Part shown: positions 26,589 to 39,501 of the stretch, in pieces
Position numbering within the stretch: the first letter of the stretch is position 1
Layout of the letters: each line of letters starts with the position of its first letter
NCBI RefSeq assembly: GCF_036324505.1
Contig: NC_086363.1
Coordinates: 13,592,653-13,656,652 of the forward strand
Reading direction: 5' to 3'
Length of the DNA stretch: 64,000 nt
DNA from: Eleginops maclovinus
Lineage: Eukaryota; Chordata; Actinopteri; Perciformes; Eleginopidae
Position numbers and translations under genes: made by a program
Notes under the pieces: generated by a model
Seen by the model: only the letters and a program-made list of their open reading frames with translations
Told to the model about the DNA's origin: nothing
The model's database searches: none

Positions 26589-29500
26589 AATCAAACCTTA
26601 CACTTTGACATGAAAATCCTTTCAGCTGCTGAGTAATCTAATGAAAGTTGTCGCAAACAGAAACTGCTGATAGATCATTTGAATTCCCCAAAATGTAAAT
26701 AAATATAAATAGGCTGATAGAATAATATCAGCCTTTTTATAAGAATAATATACAATACAATAGAAATGTTGTGTGCAGTCATCTTGATTTCTCAGAAATG
26801 GTCAGACTCAAACATTTCTGGCTCTAAAATGATCTTTGCTTTCCACTGAATTAATTTTAAGTTCATACATCTTTGCAGTTAAACTCCTAATAAATCATTA
26901 AATGGAAATGAATCATTTGAAAATGTTTGACTTGAAGCAGGGACACCTGATGTGTTTCTGTATTTACTCAGGGGCAAGATGGAGCACGCTAACATCCATA
27001 GGTGGGGTTATTGAATTGTCAATCTATATTGTGACCTTAGCTTATGGTCATGAACTTAATGTAGTAGCCAATTAATAATATTGATCCTCCAGAAGCAGTA
27101 ATGCGATAGTGTCTGGGCTTACTTCAGTGAAAGGGGTAGAAAGCATGTAAATCTTGGAGTGAATATGTTTCTGCTCTGAATTCAGACAGGGAGGCCGTGT
27201 TGGTATTTCGGGCACTGATAACTGAAAGCAGACGCAGAACGAGCTGGATGGATAACATATTCCATCTAGCCTGGTAATGCCTCAGGAGGAGCTGGAGGAT
27301 GTGGTCTGGGCAAACGATGTCTGGGTTAATCTAGTAAGTGTCCAGCAGAAGACCAGGAGCAGGATAAGTAGCAGAAAATGGATGGACAACATTGGTCAGC
27401 CATTCCCCATTTAACAACATCCTGGTCTCTTAGATCATACGTGAAAGCGCTGTCTCTCCTTTGTGTCTTGTATAGTTCATAGTAAGGCAGCATCTCTGTG
27501 GATCTTCCTGTGAGATTTCATCTGAGATTCACAGGGAACCCATTGTACAGAAGAGACACTATCAGAGACTTAGTTTCAGTCTGTTTGGTTTGCCTTTAAT
27601 GTGCTTTTAAAGTCGGGACGCACAGCTGCACACATACCCACGGTCACACATGTGCACACTCTCTTTCTGAGACAGTGACACACACTTTTCTGTCCTCGGA
27701 TGGAAGAGATCTCATTTAGATAACTCTCCTGATCTCTCAGTACCTCCCAGAGTTGCCCTTCGCTGCTATATTCATCCATTATGTTACCACATGAGGAGAT
27801 AACAACAACTTTAGCTGATCCTTTAAAACTGATAGTGAAAGATCAGCGGGGGGCTTGAAGACAGCGTCTGAACTGGATATCTGAAATTATTTTTGCTTTG
27901 ATTCTGATGCTGTTAAACATAACACCGGCAAAGAATAACAGCCTGTTCTTTGCACTAAAAAACTTTGTAGGAATTACCATTTATCTCACTAACAAGCATT
28001 CGTCTCGTGACAGTTATGATGTAGGCACCCATTAGCCGTGTGGAGCAGTGTTGCTTTTAAAGAGCGGGGTACTTAGCATTGCCAAATCAGCCTCAACTGC
28101 CATAATTCTAGCTGTCTCTTCCTCTATTTAGTGTGCAGCTGCCCCTGTAGCTCCCCACCTCCATAGCACTTACATTACCCCTCTGCATGTGTGTTTGTGT
28201 TCTACAGGGAGACTTACTGCCTGCATAAGACCCTTGAAGGTGGCGTGTGTATTTATATCCAGCAGTGCTTGTGGAGGGGTGTGTCTGCTCCTCAAGACTT
28301 TCAACCATCAAACACATTCTCTCTTCCCATAATGCTAGAGCACTTTTGTGGGCAAGTGACATCAAAACTACTTAAGATACAGTAGGTCAGCCACAGGCAA
28401 ACTCCAGATTGGTGTAAAAAAAAAATTGTTAGTTGCACACCCAGCCGGTGGCTTCTGTGTAGAAAGATGTAGCACTTCCTGGATTGAAAAACACGTTGTC
28501 AATAAATGTAATCCAAGCTGTAAGAGACCCCATGAACAATGCAAAGGTACTTCAGATATCCTGCAATATTCATAATATTTTCACTTTACTATTGCAGGCT
28601 CTGTTAGGAATAACATAATGTGTTTGGCTGGAAGGTCAAAGACTTATTTGTTCTGAACAGATTTTCTCTACTGAAACATTCAGCCTTTCTTTTTGAAACA
28701 GACTTTCTTTATCCCTGTACTGTCTGCCAGATCCAGAGTTGGGGTGTTTTGATATCACATAAGAAATAGTTTTCCAATTCGTAAGAGAAGCATTTTACAG
28801 CTCATTTGTGCGGAAATGTGTAGGTGAAACTCAACCGTTTGTTTTAACCTTTTAAAATGGTTCATTTAACATAAAAGAGCCAAATAATGAATTCTATATA
28901 GTAGAAGTTCATCATATAGTCCTTTAAAGATAATCATGCAAATATGTCCTAAGAGCATCTAAAAACTCACCCCATTGGCTGAAAGGAGGGTCAACATTTT
29001 TTTTCTCACATAATAAATGTTTTTCTTAAATAACTTGGCCCACAGCCTTGCAGAGGTGCACAGTGTGATTTCCCATGCACCCTCTTCTCACCAGCACACC
29101 CTCTCCCTCTGTGACAGCCTCCCGCTGCTTGTGTGTGGTTTGTGTGTGCCCTCAGCGCAGGGCCCGTCCCTGGCTGCCACAGCTCAATGTCCCCTTAGCG
29201 TCGGCAAATGGCCAGACTCTGTCACAGCCTCTGACTGGACCAGCTGTTTCTTTCTCTTCCTTTCGTCTTATCTCCTCCGTCAGACTATCTGTCTTCTTCT
29301 CTGTGAAAGAGGCAGTGATAGGGCGCCTGGTGGTGCAGCACTTGACACCAAAGTTGATATCCACACATGCTGGCAGATACTTTTGAGTGTGTGACACAAA
29401 CACTCTCCTGTGGATTGTGGGAACACGCAGGACTCTTACACTATATGTTGTTTTTGTGAGGGCACACCGACAAGTGGGAGGACAGTGGAGGTCACAGGGT

Positions 29501-30862
29501 GCTCAGTTTGGGAAGCAGCCGGTCGAACCCAGTTAGACAAACAATGAAAGCGAAATGGGATGGGTCCGGGCTTAAGCTGTCTGGCCCAGCCTTGGCCCAG
29601 GCTGCTGGCGTAGGCACTTTTTCGTGCCCTGTACATCTCACATTTGGAGTTATCAGAGCGTGCAGGCAGGGAGAGCCACACTGTAGCAGCAGCAAGCTAG
29701 CAGCAGCAGCAGTAGTAGCAGCTCGCTGGGGGCTGCAGAGAGTCCTGGATGTGACCTGATTTGTCAATTCGATAACTTCACTCAAGTCTCGCTACTCCAG
29801 GGAATCATTGACTTTCTAATTCAGCAATCATGGCTGGGATAGGAGACTTGCTGTTTCATGTTTCGTTGAGAGAAAATTGAGGTGCCTAATGGATTTATCC
29901 CAATTTGACATCAAAGTGCAACATCTGAGGAGGCTCTGATTGTCCTGGACTGTCTCGCCATGGCTTACCCAGGGCACTGTGATTGGTTGAAAGACACCAT
30001 CAGTTTTTTGCCAGGTAAGAGCAGACATTAAATGGGTTTGACATACAAATATATAAGACGAGATATATTCATCATCAGAGACATGATTCAACATGCCGCA
30101 GCTTTCCGATTGTCCCAAATCTTTAAACATGATTTGAACGAGGGATGTTACAAGCTTCCTGCTGTGTTGTAAACACTGTGCAAATGATAAAAAGCCTCTT
30201 CTTCCGCTGAAGTTGTTTACTGCTCTACAGATTCATCTACGGGGAATGGGAGGTGAAATGCATGACTGTGTAAACAGTTTTTGAGCCAATTAAATCATAT
30301 GAAGGAACACGGTCTGGAGAGAACAAGTGAATGCAAATGCGACAGAATAGAAAAGCACACACAACAAAGTCATTCGGGACAAAAGAGGCAAGGGATAAGA
30401 GACCCGAGAAACTATTGATGAGGAACACATTTTGCTTCACTTTGTGCATTTATCTGTCACTAAAACCCAGTAAAGTACATTCTGGAAAAAAAGGGCAAAA
30501 CCTTGGGCAAAAATGTGCCATCAGGGTTTGGTTTCATGAAGCTTTTGACCTTTTTAATTAAATTAGAAATTCCTCCTCTTCCCTGTCACGGCAAATAAAG
30601 CGTAGAACTTTGCCCCTCCCTCGGCTTGTTTATCAGACAGAACTTGTGTCCTTTTCATGTTGCATTTTTAATTATGTATGAAATGTATTTACATATTTGT
30701 GCATGAATGAGCACTCTGCATCTCACTACCAAATGAAGCTTCAAAATTACAAACTTAAGGATGCAAAATGTGAATACGTCATGGTTCCGCAGTGCTAGCT
30801 TGGGAACCAAACACCAACACACACACAAGAGTTTAGCTGTAGCGTAATGCATGTTCCAGTGA

Positions 30863-31014
<152 letters not shown>

Positions 31015-31125
31015 TGTTGTTGTACATAAGGGGAAATGCCTGTGGAGGATCAGATGGTGACAGATGGTTTGAAGACAAATCAGCCTGGGAGTCAGGATCT
31101 CTGCCCTAGGACTAGTTGCCCCTTT

Positions 31126-31263
<138 letters not shown>

Positions 31264-32120
31264 AGCGCGTGTAGTTACGCATGCATCTTTGCGTGTGTAA
31301 GCTTGGCTGAACATCTCTGTGTTTTGTGTGTAAAGTTTGTTAAAGCCTTGGTTATGTAATGCATCTTGTAAGAACACAATGGCAATTAAATCAAAATATA
31401 TTGCTTTCACATAGTCATATATACTATATAAAGGCCAGAACTATATACAGTACATTATAAGTTGAGAGCGCTCAGACTTTGGTTTATGAGTGAATACTTA
31501 CGACACACATATAGATGGACACACACAAGGCCTCTCACTCCAGTCTCACGTACCTAGAATAATGGAGTGCTATAATCTCTGCCGTATATTACCAGGTGCT
31601 ATTTCTCATCCCAGTGACATTGTTACTCTTTGGCAGGAAGTAACCTTGCAGGCACTAGTTTGAAACTTCACAAAGTGTTTTACATCTGCCTATAAATTAC
31701 AGCTCAAGAGGTGCTTATGTGGCAGTCAGGAGGAGTGGTGCAGTAAGTCGTTCCTCCATTTCCCAGAGGCCTTTACACTTAAAGATCATCTCAGTCCAAC
31801 CCCGGTTCCACCGTTGTGAGAGGACAGCTGCTAAGAGCGCCGCAGGAGTACATTTGTACCTGAACAAGCACCTCCATCCGCCGTCTTACATGTGTTTGGT
31901 GTTGTTTATGTGCTCGTGCATGTGTTGTTGTGTCTCTCAGCAGTTGAGCCTCGCCTAGACGACTTAAGCCCTGCTAGCCTTTAATAATCTTATTCCCAAG
32001 AAGTGCCATCTAGGTCAGGGGTTTCTGTCTTCACCATGGCTGCTCACAGAACAGAAAGATCAAAACGGACAGCTTACCCCGTCTTTCTCTCTTATGTGTA
32101 GTTCATTATTTTTTAAATAT

Positions 32121-32325
32121 AGACTGTTTTGGTGTGAGTAGCATTGGCTGTGGAGCTCTTGGATTTAATGGAACTAGACTTGGCTTATGGTGCATACAAA
32201 ATGAAAAGAAAAACTCAACAGCAATGTTTCTTTTGTGAAATCATTTCCTGGTTACTCAAGATAAGCCAAAGACATGTGAAGGAACTATTTTCTTTCTAAC
32301 AAACGACACCCGGTCAAGTTTCTCT
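32121..32325 (+). repeat. Copy of a common teleost dispersed repeat
   Basis: It contains, in order, agactgttttggtgtgagt, aatggaactaga, aaaaactcaacagcaatgtt, cctggttactcaagataa and ggaactattttctttctaac. I recall this order from a repeat frequent in percomorph introns. A different part of the same family is seen near 38011. It is diverged and non-coding. Confidence 0.55.
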
Positions 32326-35137
32326 TCAACTCTCAGCTGCCCTTTTGAGCATTGATACGGTTGTCAAGTGTAGTTTCATTGTAAGAAAACCACTTTTACA
32401 TGTAACAACTCACAAAGAAAGATATGTAACTGTTACCTTTTAAATATTTTTATAAAATCTGAGTGCTATCTATTCCATTATATTTGATGGAGACAGATAT
32501 CTCCTTGTTAGATATCAATAGGACTACAGGTAAGAGGAAACAAATATATTTGAGTTCTTGGTTAACTCTCCCTTTTAATAATAATGTCTCTTGAAGAGCT
32601 GAAACTACTTGACAAGAAGCTGGCCTACCGTAGTTACTGTTGCTATTCCAGCATGGCTCTAAAGCAGTGTACTGTGACACCGGTGGCAGATTAACTACCC
32701 AAGATGTTTAGACCCAATCTAATTATCACTTTCGCTCCACTTCAAATCAGGTTGTTAGTAGCATGTGGCGTTATGGGATGTGTTTTGTTTTTGTTTGTAC
32801 ATTGCTCTAGGGTAACAAGGGCTTCAGCTACTGAATGTGTCAGCGGATGATTCAGTGCAAGGCTGCGATCGGGCCCTGTTTAGTCACCGTGTGTTTCTGT
32901 GCGCTGACTGCAGACGGAAACTCTGAAGCTGATATTTACTAAATATTTGCGTGTTGCCTTCTGTCTGACCGTCCCGCTCCCAGGAGCTGTTGTTCAGCTT
33001 CATCCTTGACGTCGTCTTTATTGACATTGTTTTGGGAATGTCATATCTAATCAGCATAATGTGTACATGTCAGTGCTTCATCTTGCAGCATCCACTTTGT
33101 GTACATGCTCTGAAAATAGTTACAAGGTCGGAAACCTTGGGTCGATTTCTGGAGGTTTAGGTGGACATCTGCCAAAACGGTAAGGAGTTGCTGACGTGTG
33201 CTTTGCAAAAGAGATTCAGCACATAATAGCAAAGATGAGAGCTAAGGATTGTTAGGCTTTCGATTTTGCTGGCTAATAAGGGAGGATACCTGCATGGAAG
33301 TCATCATTTTTTGTGAATTAGACAATGTGATAGACCAGGAAAAAGAGCCATTATGTGTTTGTCATTATCAACCTCTCTTCCCAAAGTTTCCTCTAGTTTG
33401 TGTTAGTTAAAGGACCAAACCTATAGTTTTGCATGTTTAATCCAAATAACTTTTATCTTTTTACACCTTTCAATAGAGCCATTCTCCAAAGCATGCAGCC
33501 ATATTTTGGTTTGTTTTATTTAGCAGAATGCTGTACCTTGTTTTTCTAGATCACTCTAAAAAACAATCCTTTATCCCCGGACTGATTTCTATGCCGGAGA
33601 TATATGTGACTTTTAACAGCCTATCAATCTGACACATTTTCTCAGTTTTACAGGCTTAATGTAAGATAATTATTTGTACGTTTTTAGTTTCCAATCCTTA
33701 TAGCTTTTGAATGACAGCTGAATGAGGAAGCTCCGTTCTCAGACCTTCACTCCAGCACCTCAAAGCAGGAAGCATTCACAAATCACTTTTCACATTTTTC
33801 TTAATCCACTGAAATAAATATCAGCAATTGAAGTTGTAAAATCATCTGGCCTGGTGGGTTCCTTTTAAATATGTGATTTCATTTAATAGTATAGTCTATA
33901 ATAAGCATTTTTGCACACTTTAGATCACATTATGTTGATCAGTAATGGTTTCCTTTGAATAATGCATGTTATCTGTTGTTTCAACTACTAAAAAATGATT
34001 TGATGACAAAGATATTTTTGCTCACATGGGTGCCATAAATCCTTGAGTCAGTGTAAACCAGGGCTTACAACAAATGCAGCGTAGAAAGCAAAGCTGAGTA
34101 AACAAGCCTGTGGCACAAGGTTTCTATCTATGACTTAACACCTTTTTGATCATTGAACTTTCTAAAGGAAGCAGTGTAATACATACAAATCTGTGCTATG
34201 TTTCTGCTTCTGTATGCACCACGAAAGCCTTAGGCCTTCTCAGCTCCAGTCCTCAATTTTTACGCTTTTGTCTTTCTCTTTCTTTTGTTTTTGCATGAAT
34301 TTGTCCATCCCTCCTCACTTTCCCACTATATTTCACTTCTGTTTTCATCTTCTGCTTCAGCCCATTCCCCCTCCTTTATCTCCCTCTCCCATCAATCTAT
34401 CTCTCCATCTTTCCCGTTTGAGACCACTAATTTAGTCTGTCTGGCTCTCCTGCAGGGCAGCAAGGGAAATGATTGAAAGAGATTACCATGATTACATTTT
34501 TGCTTTGTCTGTTTGAAGTTGCATTTAGAAATGGACTCTTTGGTGACTTCTGTCCTTGCAAAGACTCAGCACTGCTGGTGATTCAAAAACAGTTAATCAT
34601 TTTCACAACTAAAGCTGATTTAGACTTCATTGACACCTTTTAGCAACTGACCAGCATGTTTGTAATTTCTTTTGAACAATTGGCCATGTACTGCAACGTA
34701 GGTGATCTCTGACGCCATAGATCTCGGTCTCCGTTTCTCTTTGGTTGTGTATTGTTGGTGTAGGTTGGATTAAGTTGGTTGTATTGCAGAAGTGAAGGGT
34801 AACATATTTGAAGAATTACCATTCAGCAAGCCTGGTTATTTGCCATTCCTTGTGAATACTTGTATATACTGTAGTTGTCCACTTTGTTAATAAATCCCTC
34901 ACTAAGTTCTTTTTCTGAACATTCTGCCTCTGCCTCCTTACTTCGGCCATTTTCGAAATGACATGAAATAAACTGTGTTTATATTTGGGCTAGCATAAGA
35001 TGAAAATGTTAGCATTCCTAGCTAGATTAATTAGACTAGGCCTTCCACATGTATTCTAGTATTAGTAGAAGTACTAGTAGTAGAGGTAGTAGTGTTACTT
35101 CAAAAGGGAGACCATGCAAGGGTTGTGAATCCGTGTA

Positions 35138-35339
35138 TCATTCGTTCATTTGTTTTTCCGATTTAGTTGAGGATTGAAAAAATGAAAATAGCATTTGATT
35201 TCTCGTTTTTCCCATTTCAAAACCAAAACCAGAAATCGGATTACGGTTCGTTTTCTCGTTTTTTCGATTATGCACCCCCAAACGGAAAATGGAAAATGAA
35301 ACATTCGGATAACAAATCCTGGGAGTGTTAGTTGTCAGG
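35138..35339 (+). repeat. Left 202-bp inverted repeat arm
   Basis: Its reverse complement equals 35589-35790. Pairing stops at c/t just inside (35340 versus 35588) and at a/t just outside (35137 versus 35791), which fixes the arm limits. Confidence 0.9.
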
Positions 35340-35394
35340 GAAACCGATCGCGAGCCAACAACTGACTCATGCCACAACTGATCTGTAAGGAAAC

Positions 35395-35790
35395 ATGGCT
35401 AATTTGGAGTCTCACTACGAGATGATAAATCAACTCTTTCTGTCGGGGAAAACTCACGCCGAAATGTCTGAGACATTGAAGAGTATGGGAATTAAGGGGT
35501 CCTCGGAGATGTCGGTGAGGAGATTCTGTGGCGACGTTGGGCTGAGACGGAAGGGGCACATCACAGACCAAGAGCTGGAAGAAGCTGTCCTGACAACTAA
35601 CACTCCCAGGATTTGTTATCCGAATGTTTCATTTTCCATTTTCCGTTTGGGGGTGCATAATCGAAAAAACGAGAAAACGAACCGTAATCCGATTTCTGGT
35701 TTTGGTTTTGAAATGGGAAAAACGAGAAATCAAATGCTATTTTCATTTTTTCAATCCTCAACTAAATCGGAAAAACAAATGAACGAATGA
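35395..35790 (+). pseudogene. Transposon-derived ORF with N-terminal HTH-like domain (131 aa)
   Basis: An ATG at 35395 in good context (acATGG) opens 131 codons. About 65 residues come from the unique interior and look like a real protein; the last 66 are read-through of the right inverted repeat, ending in the TGA at the element's final bases. Residues 13-32 (LFLSGKTHAEMSETLKSMGI) followed by a serine-rich turn and SVRRFCGDVGLRRKGHITDQ fit a helix-turn-helix DNA-binding segment. I associate this kind of segment with the N-terminus of fish integrase-core-domain transposon proteins. No catalytic domain is present. It is probably the truncated first exon or N-terminus of an autonomous relative, possibly still able to give a short DNA-binding protein. 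Family assignment is inference. Confidence 0.5.
35589..35790 (-). repeat. Right 202-bp inverted repeat arm
   Basis: Exact reverse complement of 35138-35339. The last three bases, TGA, also form the stop codon of the internal reading frame. Confidence 0.9.
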
Positions 35791-36987
35791 TTGTGGTCAA
35801 ATTGATTCATTGCATTTCTATTTAAATAATCTAGCCTTCTATAATACAAATGTCACAAGTGTTACACTGAAATACACAAACAATGCTTCCTTAATTATAA
35901 TGCAGAGATCATCAGTTGGTGAGGATATTTTTGTGTTTCCTGGAACATGTAAGATAATTGATGAAGTCTAATGTGTGTAGTCATGATGTGTGCATTTAAT
36001 AGCCTACACCTTTAAAAGGTTTTAAAAAACATATGGGCAAACCAAATAACTAGTCTTGGCGTTAGCATTCGCTCACGCAAACTAGCTAACTTCATCTGTT
36101 AGCGCATTACTGCTACTACCTACTGTATGACGGTGACAATCCAACCACCAAAAGACACTATTGTCTGCTTAACTATTAGCCTGCTTTAGTTTACTTGAGC
36201 TGTATTTTGTGGTACAATAACAGCTTGAGCAAATCAAAAATGAATATTTTCATATTCAGGGCTGCCATGCTTTTAAACTTGATAGTAATTCCTCAAGTGG
36301 CTTCACTGAGACCTTCATATTTGTTTGCTTTAGTGAATATGTAAATAAATGAATGTTTGATATGGACCAGCACAGCAAGCATTATCTGTGCAAATGATAA
36401 CACAGAAGGGGAGAGAGAAAAAAGGAAGGACGGGAGGGAGAAGGATGACTTTGTTTTTCTCTGAGTACAATGCCTCGTAGATAGGAACAACACAATAGAC
36501 TCCATTCACAGCCACATCAACAACATCATGACATGTTGTTCCTATGACTGGACATCATGCATCCTCCCCAACATCCAACCACAGTGGGATTTCAAAACAG
36601 TTCCTCTTTGTGGAGGAGTAGAGGATCATGTCATGGCTACACACTGAATCTAAATCACTATCAAACTAAATATTAGTTTTTTCATTTCAGTGCATCTGTT
36701 GTTTTTCTGATGTTTATGTTGCATAACCAAAGTGAACACTTGGGGTTTAGCAAGTTTCGAAAATTTTGCTTGATTTTCCTGTATCCTGCAGCATTAGAAG
36801 GCTTTGTGTGTTGCTGAACAGCAGAGTTTATAACAGCGCAGCAAAAAATAGAAAGCAAAAGCAATTCTTCATAACCAGGATGATTATCAGTTCAGTTTCG
36901 GTTATGTTTTCTTGCTTTTAAATGTGATTATAATCTTTTTATGTTAACAAAATGTGAATACCTTTTAAGTGTGCAGTCTGTAAGGCT

Positions 36988-37012
36988 GAGTATGAGTATG
37001 AGTATGAGTATG
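36988..37012 (+). repeat. (gagtat)4 short tandem repeat
   Basis: Four copies of a 6-bp unit, 435 bp upstream of the pak5 start exon. Confidence 0.9.
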
Positions 37013-37446
37013 TTTGCTGTGAACCAAATCTATACAAGTAACTTTAAATGAACACTTTTTATTGAGCTATTTCAGGATTGTTTGTCAACTCAAGCAGGTT
37101 TTAAATGTTACATTTTCATATGTATTTGTGTCTCTGTGTGTGTGGAACAGAATATATAATGCATGCCTTGTAAAAGTGTAAAATTGCACATTTGATAGTG
37201 CTGTGATGCACTACACACCCTTACTATCTGCTCATCCTGAAGTTGTGTGACACCTTCCGTATAGAGTTAGATTTAAATGAATGATTCAAAGTGCTAAATG
37301 CTAAATCTTGTATTGCCCTTCAAAATAGTAGGGAGTCTATTGACAACATTGCAGGCAATGCCATGGGTTTCATCTATGTATTTATTTAATTATAGACAAT
37401 TATTTAGTCAGAATTTTAATATACAGCTGTCTTTTGTATTTTCCAG

Positions 37447-37670
37447 GTTTGCCAGGGTTTTCCAGCATGTTTGGGAAGAAGAAGAAACGGCTGGAGATCT
37501 CCGCTCCATCTAACTTTGAGCACCGGGTCCACACGGGCTTCGACCCGCGGGAGCAGAAGTTCACCGGGCTGCCGCAGCAATGGCAGAGCCTCCTGGCGGA
37601 CACTGCAAACCGCCCTAAGCCCATGGTAGACCCTTCCTACATCACGCCTATCCAGCTGGCCCCGATGAAG
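37447..37670 (+). CDS. pak5: pak5 start exon: CRIB motif and autoinhibitory segment
   Basis: This is the first coding exon of p21-activated kinase 5, a serine/threonine kinase controlled by Cdc42/Rac and important in neurons. The acceptor ends in tgtattttccag; the ATG at 37467 has A at -3. The 68 codons begin [19 protein letters not shown]. Residues 11-24 are the CRIB motif ([14 protein letters not shown]), and RPKPMVDP at 49-56 corresponds to the pseudosubstrate segment described for PAK4 (R49-P56). The polybasic KKKKR before the CRIB is also conserved. The exon ends APMK and a gtagag donor at phase 0. From memory it matches human PAK5 (PAK7) more closely than PAK4 or PAK6, supported by the downstream exons. 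The first 20 nt are 5' UTR. Confidence 0.96.
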
Positions 37671-39456
37671 GTAGAGCGTGAAAGGACAGAGGGCATCCAG
37701 TCTGAGCACTGGGGACATTTTGCTTTTACACCACTCTCGCCCATTCCCCTGTGCTCTCTGTCTTTATGAAATGTACCACTGTTCTTCTCTGTCTTTGCTT
37801 CTCCCTTTGTATAGCTACTGTATGTTTCACATCAATGTTGCTGTTTCTCACCCCTCCATCCTCCACCTGTTACACTCAGTTGTATTTCCTCTGAGGCAAA
37901 ATAGATTATTCTCCAGTGCCATCTGGCCACTTTATGTAGTATATAAAGAATCATAGTCATATCATTATACATGCTTTAAACCTGCATTATGCAATTGTAT
38001 GATATTAAATAGATAGTTCACCCCCTACACAATATGTTTCCCTTACCTGTATTTATCAGTCTAGATTGTTGAGGTGAGTCAGCGAGTTTTGGAGATCATT
38101 GTTGTACGACAAACCGCGGGGGCTTATATGAGTTCTGATTTGCATTTATTCTGTAAATCTTTTATCCTAGAAAGCACTTTGTGTTTTGGCTTAATAATAA
38201 AACAAGTAGGAGCAAATGTTAAACTGAATCACCACATTTTATTATCCAACTGAATTAGTTTAGCAGTCTTGTACGGTGCTTCTAGCCTGAGTTCATGTGG
38301 AGTACGACTGTCATTCCCCTGCACCACCTTACTATTCTAACTAGATAGATAGATATACACTTCATTTCTTTCAAATTGGGAAATATTTAGTTTACTATCA
38401 ACACAAAGACAAAAAGATGTGCAAAAAAATGAATACCTGCATCTTTTTTGAATCACTTGAGATTAAATCATAGGCCAGAAAACATGACAGATTTGTTTAG
38501 GGACGCTCTACATTGTCCAGTTGTACAGAAACATGAATTCAATAGGATGCTCATATTTTCTTTGTTTGATGTACACAAAATGTTTACAACCACATTAGCC
38601 TTAAACCTTAGATAAACCCATAGATGTTCTGCCCCCTGCTGGGCATCAATTGCATAATGCAGCTTTAAAGACAATAGCTCATTTGACTTTTCAATTAGGC
38701 AATGTCACAGTCTCTGAAACCCTGACGCAGACTGATGTTTATTTCCACCCTACACACTGAATGTGCTTGCGTGTCTCCCCTTGTCTCTGAACCTTCTGAG
38801 TGTCTCCTCTGATGTGTTGTTGTTCATTGGTTCTTCTTAACATATCACATCGACACATTTGACCCACTGAAAACAGGGCTTTTTCTAGTTTTGGTCATTA
38901 ACACACCAACATGTTAGATATAAATGCTCCTTAGTGTTTCTGTGCACCTCTCTCTGAGTTGTACCCGAACATATGAAGCCCTTCTCTTGCATACTGGAGG
39001 TTGTTTTATGCCTCATGGGTCTTCACACTGCTCAACTTGTGGTGTTTTATTATCGTCCATTGTGCTGTCTGTGGTCCCATCATACTGCATGTGTGACCCA
39101 CTGCCCTTCAGCTTTCAAATCTGCAAACCGTTTCTGTGTGTGTTACAACACCTGCTACACCTTTTTTGCCCACCCCACTTGTCAATTCTAAATTGATTTC
39201 TATTTTCTATAAGTTGACATAAAGCACTGCAGCACTTGGTTGCATTTGACTAAATCTAAAGACTAAAAGCACCATTGTGAGCATATGAATCATCACTTAT
39301 TAATAAATCTCTGAGGAACCACTTACAGGTGCTGCTGACAGGAAAACACTTGATCAGACATCCATATAAGTCCTGTAAGAGAGAACAGCAATATGCCACA
39401 GGAGATATCTCTGAAGAGGGGGAAACAAGAAAATAATTCTCTTGCTCTCTTCACAG
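37671..39456 (+). other. pak5: pak5 intron between start exon and candidate 45-nt exon
   Basis: 1.8 kb of intron. A truncated teleost repeat lies at 38011-38110. The reading frames here, such as the extension of the start exon to 37769, are intronic read-through. Confidence 0.7.
38011..38110 (+). repeat. Fragment of a common teleost dispersed repeat
   Basis: It contains agatagttcaccccctacac, ttacctgtatttatcagtc and tagattgttgaggtgagtc followed by gagttttggagatc. These match the left part of the family whose middle/right part is seen at 32121-32325. Identified from remembered consensus wording only. Confidence 0.5.
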
Positions 39457-39501
39457 ATATCTCCCAAGAAAGTCCGGTCATCCGAAACGCCGTTGCCCAA
39501 A
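39457..39501 (+). CDS. pak5: Candidate 45-nt in-frame cassette exon of pak5
   Basis: A strong acceptor (ttctcttgctctcttcacag) and a good donor (aaa|gtatga) bracket exactly 45 nt. In the phase set by the neighbouring pak5 exons it reads ISPKKVRSSETPLPK with no stop. It would insert 15 residues between K68 and T69, right after the CRIB/autoinhibitory region. It carries four CpGs in otherwise CpG-poor intron, as coding sequence often does. The insert is basic and rich in possible phosphorylation sites (S-P-K-K, S-S-E-T-P). A TGC lies in the pyrimidine tract about 14 nt before the acceptor, where SRRM4-dependent neuronal microexons have UGC motifs; this link is inference. The canonical human protein that I recall lacks these residues, so it would be alternatively included or lineage-specific. 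Confidence 0.65.

Larger units (their letters stand above)
35138..35790. mobile_element. 653-bp foldback DNA transposon with perfect 202-bp inverted repeats
   Basis: The left arm (35138-35339) and right arm (35589-35790) are, base for base as far as I can read, exact reverse complements over 202 bp. The ends are TCATTCG...CGAATGA. The internal 249 bp hold a coding remnant. Such long identical arms imply recent insertion or gene conversion. The internal helix-turn-helix remnant suggests a non-autonomous derivative of an integrase- or transposase-encoding element. An exact target duplication is not obvious: ttgtg occurs at 35788-side flank 35791-35795 and also 12 bp outside the left end. Confidence 0.85.

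Noticed and set aside
29436..29785. Overlapping ORFs of 80-100 codons on both strands in a GC-richer patch
   Set aside because: No splice sites or recognisable motifs support any frame, and the alanine runs come from a CAG-type repeat. At most it may be a UTR exon or conserved non-coding element.
37434..37466. An 11-residue in-frame upstream extension of the pak5 start exon
   Set aside because: It crosses the splice acceptor at 37446 and has no ATG; the conserved MFGKKKK start at 37467 fits the PAK family.
37671..37956. Frames continuing from the pak5 start exon into downstream sequence
   Set aside because: The donor at 37671 ends the exon and the next conserved residues (TIVRG) are found at 58270, so this is intron.
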